Below are positions 6,123-9,347 of a stretch of 9,347 nt of DNA, in pieces. Positions within the stretch are counted from its first letter, which is position 1. The number at the start of each line of letters is the position of its first letter. This stretch comes from Gemmatimonadota bacterium (GTDB taxonomy: Bacteria > Gemmatimonadota > Gemmatimonadetes > Longimicrobiales > Longimicrobiaceae). The stretch is from assembly GCA_019348265.1 (NCBI GenBank), contig JAHWJV010000107.1, forward strand, positions 1 to 9,347. Direction: 5' to 3'. The notes beneath the pieces are model-generated. The model was not told where the DNA came from and searched no databases. It saw only the letters and a program-made list of their open reading frames with translations. Position numbers and translations under genes: made by a program.

Positions 6123-7037
6123 TCACGGGGCTGACGGCCAGCGCTCCGCGCGCCCATCCAGCTCTATATCCAAGAAGGCGTCCGGGTGCAGGATCCTCGC
6201 GAGCACCTCCACCCCGTCCACCACTCGGGGGCCGGACCGGCTGAAGTACGAGCTGTGGAGGAGCCATGCGTCGCCCGTGGCTACCGCTCGGCCCGCGACC
6301 CGGGCGAGCCTGTCGCGGTGATACTCGGCATCGGCGCGGGCGCCGGCCAGGTCGTAGCCACACGGCTCGACGAACAATACGTCCGGGTCCAGCGGCAGCT
6401 CGTCCCAGCTCACCTCGCGCGAGCGGGCGAGCGGAGCGCCGAGCCGGTCCCGCCCGCCAGCGAGCTCCACCATCTCCGGCACCCAATGCCCGGTCGCGAA
6501 TGGTGGGTCCAGCCACTCCAGCATCAACACCTTCGGCCGCCGCCGCCCGGCAACGCGCCCACCGACGCGAGCGAGCCGCTCCCGCAGCCCCTCCACCACC
6601 GCCCGCCCCCGGCCTGAGACTCCCGCCGCGTCCGCCACCTGCTGAATCGATGCGAGGACCCCCTCGAGCGAATGGGCGTCCAGCGACACGACCTCCGGCC
6701 GCGGGTCCAGCTCGCCGACCGCATCGATCACCGAGCCGGTCGGCACCGCGCAGACCTCGCAAACCGCCTGGGTCAGCACCAGCGCCGGCCGGAGCTCGCG
6801 CAGCCGGTCGGTATCGATCTGGTACACGCTCCCATGCTCCTGCATCGAGCGCCGCACCGCCGCGTCGATCGCGGCGCTGTCCAGCCCCGCAGGATCGAAG
6901 CGTGGCCGGCTGACTCTGGGAAGCCGCAGCGCCTCCTGCGGGTAGTCACACTCGTGTGATATGCCCACCAACTGGGCTTCCAATCCCAGCGCGTAGACTG
7001 TTTCGGTGGCGCTAGCCAGCATCGACACGATGCGCAT
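6123..7037 (-). CDS. BtuF-like (cobalamin-binding-type) substrate-binding-fold protein without signal peptide
   Basis: This 304-residue protein starts at ATG 7037 with GGAGG at 7042-7046. It opens directly with the first strand and helix of the class III periplasmic-binding fold, MRIVSMLASATETVYALGLE, then LVGISHECDYP (23-33), a pattern typical of the family annotated as cobalamin-binding proteins (COG0614, BtuF/FecB type). Other family-like segments are LVLTQAVCEVCAVP (87-99, with C93 and C96) and FATGHWVPEMVELAGG (180-195). There is no signal peptide or lipobox, so it is predicted cytoplasmic, which is odd for a transport receptor. No BtuC/BtuD or TonB-receptor genes lie nearby. Binding of cobalamin is a family assumption; the HEC and CxxC residues could instead bind a metal or other cofactor. 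It is divergent from thyX and possibly co-transcribed with SPW and corA. Confidence 0.85.
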   Translation of the reverse strand: MRIVSMLASATETVYALGLEAQLVGISHECDYPQEALRLPRVSRPRFDPAGLDSAAIDAAVRRSMQEHGSVYQIDTDRLRELRPALVLTQAVCEVCAVPTGSVIDAVGELDPRPEVVSLDAHSLEGVLASIQQVADAAGVSGRGRAVVEGLRERLARVGGRVAGRRRPKVLMLEWLDPPFATGHWVPEMVELAGGRDRLGAPLARSREVSWDELPLDPDVLFVEPCGYDLAGARADAEYHRDRLARVAGRAVATGDAWLLHSSYFSRSGPRVVDGVEVLARILHPDAFLDIELDGRAERWPSAP

Positions 7038-7149
7038 TCGTCCTCCATCCATCATCGTTTTACCGGGCATCCGACAGGGTAGCGCCGGCCGCAAGGAAGA
7101 TGATACCTTGTCGCCCGAATCGGCACCCCAAAGAGCTGGAGAGATCCAA
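7038..7149. promoter_or_regulatory. Divergent spacer between BtuF-like gene and thyX
   Basis: This 112-nt region should contain both promoters. I find the minus ribosome site GGAGG (7042-7046) and, for thyX, GGAG about 8 nt before the TTG at 7150. No convincing promoter boxes, cobalamin riboswitch fold (too short) or operator could be recognised. Confidence 0.3.
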
Positions 7150-7947
7150 TTGGACAACATCGCCGTACGCGTGCTGCGCGAGCCGCGCGTCACCCTGATC
7201 GCCCGGCAGCAGTTCATTCCGCCAGCGCACATCCGCTGGAACAGCGACAGCGACGTGGCGGGTCAGGCGCTGACGGAGTTCGCCGGTCGGCTCTGCTACC
7301 TTTCCTTCGGCGAGGACGCCGGGATGGAGGGGGGTCACAAGACGATCCCGGGGCGCACCACCAACGACGCGTACCTCGCCAACATCCTGCGCACCAAGCA
7401 CGGGAGCGTCCTCGAGCACGCGGTCTGGTCGCTCCTGCTCGAGGGCGTGAGCCGCTCGCTCACGCATGAGCTGGTGCGCCACCGCGCGGGGTTCGGATTC
7501 TCGATGCTGAGCCAGCGGTACGTCGACGAGTCCGACATCGCGTTCGTGCTGCCGCCGGAGATCGAGGAGGGCAGTCGCCCGTACGACGTCTGGGTGGGCT
7601 CGTGCGAGGGCGCGCTCGCCGCCTACCGCGAGCTGCTCCGCGAAGTGACCGACAAGGTCAGCGACGACGGCCCGGCTACCATGCGGAAGAAGCGCGCGCG
7701 CCAGGCCGCGCGCGCGGTGCTCCCCAATGCCGCCGAAACCAAGATCGTCGTAACGGGGAACGCGCGCGCCTGGCGCCACTTCGTGGAGATGCGCGGCAGC
7801 GTCACCGCCGACGTGGAGATCCGCCGTCTCGCCGTCGCTATCCTGCGCATCCTCCAGGAGGAAGCGCCCCACATGTTCGGCGACATGCGCATCGTGCCGC
7901 AGGACGATGGGACGCAGACAGTGGAGACGGACTACAGCAAGGTGTGA
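7150..7947 (+). CDS. thyX: Flavin-dependent thymidylate synthase ThyX
   Basis: ThyX makes dTMP from dUMP with methylenetetrahydrofolate, FAD and NADPH, in the cytoplasm, as a homotetramer. I propose TTG 7150 as start (GGAG about 8 nt upstream, protein then reads MDNIAVRVLREPRVTLIARQ), giving 265 residues, a normal length; TTG 7108 is an alternative. Family marks: HGSVLEHAVW (84-93), the signature region HELVRHRAGFGFSMLSQRY (106-124) and the substrate-binding block RAVLPNAAETKIVVTGNARAW (188-208). In the signature, eight residues separate RHR (110-112) from Ser121, rather than the seven of the textbook RHR(x7)S motif; I believe related homologues share this AGF-type form. The gene is divergent from the BtuF-like gene and ends 17 nt before an opposing gene. 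No thyA is visible here. Confidence 0.94.
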   Translation: MDNIAVRVLREPRVTLIARQQFIPPAHIRWNSDSDVAGQALTEFAGRLCYLSFGEDAGMEGGHKTIPGRTTNDAYLANILRTKHGSVLEHAVWSLLLEGVSRSLTHELVRHRAGFGFSMLSQRYVDESDIAFVLPPEIEEGSRPYDVWVGSCEGALAAYRELLREVTDKVSDDGPATMRKKRARQAARAVLPNAAETKIVVTGNARAWRHFVEMRGSVTADVEIRRLAVAILRILQEEAPHMFGDMRIVPQDDGTQTVETDYSKV

Positions 7948-8025
7948 GGAGAAGTCGTCGGTCTTCAGTCGTCGGTCTTCAATCTTCCAACGGGAGACTG
8001 GAGACTGACGACTGGAGACTTCTCC
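7948..8025. repeat. Heptamer-based imperfect inverted repeat at thyX / membrane-protein junction
   Basis: The element starts immediately after the thyX stop. Perfect terminal arms GGAGAAGTC (7948-7956) and GACTTCTCC (8017-8025) enclose a left part with two perfect tandem 14-nt units GTCGTCGGTCTTCA (7954-7967, 7968-7981) and a right part of 7-nt units GGAGACT, GGAGACT, GACGACT, GGAGACT (7993-8020). The two sides are roughly complementary, so it can fold into a long imperfect hairpin. It looks like a dispersed intergenic repeat and probably doubles as a bidirectional terminator. Confidence 0.75.
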
Positions 8026-8849
8026 TTCGCGAAGAGTCCCTCGTTGGGCGGCTCGAAGGCGACCGCGAAGGTCATGACGATCGCGAGCCAGATGGCCACG
8101 TAGACGGGGACGAAATACTGGCGCGTGCGCAGCATCTCCGGGTAGAGAATCGGCTTCCCGGCGAACTTGCCCCGCGGCTTGCTGGGGAAAAAGAAAGTCT
8201 TGTACGTCTCGATGGCGGCCACGCTGTACCCGGCGCCGGCGATCCCGATGTAGACCCAGTTGTCGGTGAAGAAGGCAACGAGGATCGCCCAGGCGAGGGA
8301 GATCCCGGGGCTGCGGAAGAACTTGAACGTCTCGAAGCCTTCCACGGGCGCATCCTTCCACGCGCCGCCGAACGCGGTGAGCCACCCGCCCAGGCTCCCG
8401 ATCGTGAGGACCACCAGCCAGGGGGGCGTGTCCGGATAGCTTCGCTGCAGCACCGGAACGCCCCAGAGGCAGAGGGCGATCACCGCCAGCACGCCTGAGC
8501 CCACGCTCCAGCGGATCCGGTTGTCCATCACTGGCTTCCCGCGGATCCCGAAGCGCATCGGGATGAAATACTTCGACTGGTCTTCCACGCGGATGAAGCT
8601 CTTCCACAGCTCGAGAAGGAGCCGTTCCACTCCGTAGATCATCCCGAAGAAGACCACGATGTTCCCCGTCCTGGAGAGGTCCAGCTGCGTGAGCCTCTCC
8701 AGAACCACCCCGACGAAGCCCGCGACAAGGATGCTGCGGGAGTACTTCTGCCAGGTAAATCCCTCGTGGATGGCGTCCTTGTACATCCCCCAGGTAGACG
8801 CGTGCGTACCCGCCAGCAGCCCGACCGCGAGCGCTATCGATAGATTCAA
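7965..8849 (-). CDS. Eight-helix membrane protein with internal tandem duplication, unknown function
   Basis: The frame encodes 294 residues from TTG 8849 (AAGGG a few nt upstream, 10 nt after the previous gene's stop). Predicted membrane helices lie near 3-20, 39-54, 63-80, 114-134, 143-163, 183-197, 199-216 and 245-265. The two halves are related: WGMYKDAIHEGFTWQKYSRS (20-39) aligns without gaps at an offset of 141 with FGGAWKDAPVEGFETFKFFRS (160-180), sharing KDA, EGF, K and RS; later GYxxxxxE-x-(W/Y)-K-(S/T)-F-type segments also correspond. So it appears to be two fused four-helix units. The C-terminal tail from about 278 (SPVVSLQSPVGRLKTDD) is encoded by the intergenic repeat and is probably not part of the original protein. 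I do not recognise the family. Tight linkage to the oxidoreductase upstream suggests co-expression, perhaps a shared pathway. Confidence 0.8.
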   Translation of the reverse strand: MNLSIALAVGLLAGTHASTWGMYKDAIHEGFTWQKYSRSILVAGFVGVVLERLTQLDLSRTGNIVVFFGMIYGVERLLLELWKSFIRVEDQSKYFIPMRFGIRGKPVMDNRIRWSVGSGVLAVIALCLWGVPVLQRSYPDTPPWLVVLTIGSLGGWLTAFGGAWKDAPVEGFETFKFFRSPGISLAWAILVAFFTDNWVYIGIAGAGYSVAAIETYKTFFFPSKPRGKFAGKPILYPEMLRTRQYFVPVYVAIWLAIVMTFAVAFEPPNEGLFAKEKSPVVSLQSPVGRLKTDD

Positions 8850-8859
8850 GGTCGTTCCC

Positions 8860-9347
8860 TTACGAGTGTTCAGTCATCGGTGGAGCATCTCCCGATCGGG
8901 CGATCGAGCGGTAGACCTCCTCCACCAGCTCGAGGTCCCGCCGCGCGCGGGAGAGATCGAAGCGCGGCTCGGTCCCGGCGCGCAGCGCCTGAAAGAAGTC
9001 TTCGAACATTGCGCGGTATCCCAGCAGATCGCGTGGGTCCGGCATCCGGATGCGTCGCCGACGTCCGCGAACACCGAGGAAAAGCCCGTTCGTCTCGAAG
9101 GTCGCGGCGCCGTCGGTGCCATAAAGGGCAGACAGCCTGAGCCCCTTCAGCGGCGAGCCGATCTCCCAGGAGTCGTAGAGCGTGCCGACCGCGCCGCCGG
9201 CATACTCGAATACGACGACTACCGGGCGTTCCGGGCCGTCAGCGCGGCCGGGGCGGAAGCCATGCACCCGGGCAGGCGTGAGACCCAAACTCGCCATGAA
9301 GTTGATCCAGTGGATTCCGCCTTCGAACAGCGCACCACCGCCAGCCA
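8860..9347 (-). CDS. Gfo/Idh/MocA-family oxidoreductase, C-terminal part (5' end outside window)
   Basis: The visible 161 residues have no start; the frame enters from the right edge and ends at TAA 8860-8862. The first residues, AGGGALFEGGIHWINF, match the family's GGG-x-L-x-(D/E)-x-G-x-H-W-x-(I/N) segment, which carries the catalytic-site histidine. The alpha/beta C-terminal domain follows: VVVVFEYAGGAVGTLYDSWE, then ALYGTDGAATFETNGLF, and a closing helix EPRFDLSRARRDLELVEEVYRS typical of the family end. These enzymes are NAD(P)-dependent dehydrogenases of sugars, inositols or related compounds; the N-terminal Rossmann domain with GxGxxG and EKP motifs should lie beyond the window. Substrate cannot be told. 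The TAA is 10 nt before the TTG of the eight-helix membrane protein, indicating one operon. Confidence 0.92.
   Translation of the reverse strand, partial: AGGGALFEGGIHWINFMASLGLTPARVHGFRPGRADGPERPVVVVFEYAGGAVGTLYDSWEIGSPLKGLRLSALYGTDGAATFETNGLFLGVRGRRRRIRMPDPRDLLGYRAMFEDFFQALRAGTEPRFDLSRARRDLELVEEVYRSIARSGDAPPMTEHS

Noticed and set aside
5740..6762. 340-codon minus-strand frame overlapping the SPW and BtuF-like genes
   Set aside because: Low-complexity Arg/Gly/Ala translation; both overlapped genes have family motifs and ribosome sites in other frames.
7038..7149. Cobalamin riboswitch ahead of the BtuF-like gene
   Set aside because: The leader is only about 112 nt and shared with a divergent gene; no B12-box-like element or long folded leader is apparent.
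7692..7718. CG-repeat inverted sequence (CGCGCGCGCC/GCGCGCGCG) inside thyX
   Set aside because: It lies within the coding sequence and encodes the conserved basic stretch KRARQAARA, so codon bias explains it.
7948..8025. Possible CRISPR array
   Set aside because: The units are 7 or 14 nt, contiguous and without spacers, and no cas gene is near.
7060..8607. 515-codon minus-strand frame spanning thyX and the membrane-protein gene
   Set aside because: It crosses two well-supported genes and the intergenic repeat in a different frame, with no recognisable domain; it only reflects codon bias.

Overview
This is a GC-rich bacterial chromosomal segment, densely packed with ordinary-looking genes on both strands. 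The combination of genes (a Gly/Tyr/Arg-rich leader fused to a CBS pair, SPW-repeat protein, DUF3618 protein, ferritin-like protein with a membrane tail, signal-less cobalamin-binding-type protein, ThyX) and the GTG/TTG starts would fit a Gemmatimonadota-like or similar soil/sediment bacterium. That placement is an inference from gene style, not from a marker gene. I see no rRNA, tRNA, CRISPR array, transposase or phage gene.

Left block (1-3125, all minus strand, read right to left): a ferritin-like protein with a C-terminal membrane anchor, a DUF3618 single-pass membrane protein 9 nt downstream, a SURF1-type cytochrome oxidase assembly protein, and a CBS-domain protein cut by the window start. 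The spacing suggests one transcription unit for the first three; the CBS gene has its own strong Shine-Dalgarno and a possible hairpin between it and SURF1. The theme is envelope/respiratory maintenance and stress.

Middle block (3297-4592): a plus-strand LEA14/WHy-like lipoprotein diverges from the ferritin-like gene and converges on a minus-strand 96-residue two-CxxC zinc-ribbon protein. After about 350 nt without a gene comes a 47-residue plus-strand membrane miniprotein.

Right-centre block (4668-7037, minus): a signal-less BtuF-like cobalamin/metal-chelate-binding-type protein, an SPW-repeat membrane protein and a CorA magnesium/cobalt channel. SPW and corA overlap by ATGA, so they are probably translationally coupled. 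ThyX (flavin-dependent thymidylate synthase) is transcribed divergently from the BtuF-like gene.

Right edge (7965-9347, minus): a Gfo/Idh/MocA-family oxidoreductase (5' end outside the window) followed after 10 nt by an eight-helix membrane protein of unknown function. That membrane protein is an internal tandem duplication, and its last residues are encoded by a heptamer-based intergenic repeat. All three convergent gene junctions in the window carry a dyad or inverted-repeat element overlapping or abutting the stop codons, which probably serves as a bidirectional terminator. No complete novel system is evident. The most unusual items are the duplicated membrane protein with its oxidoreductase partner, the low-complexity CBS protein, the junction repeats and the ThyX signature variant.
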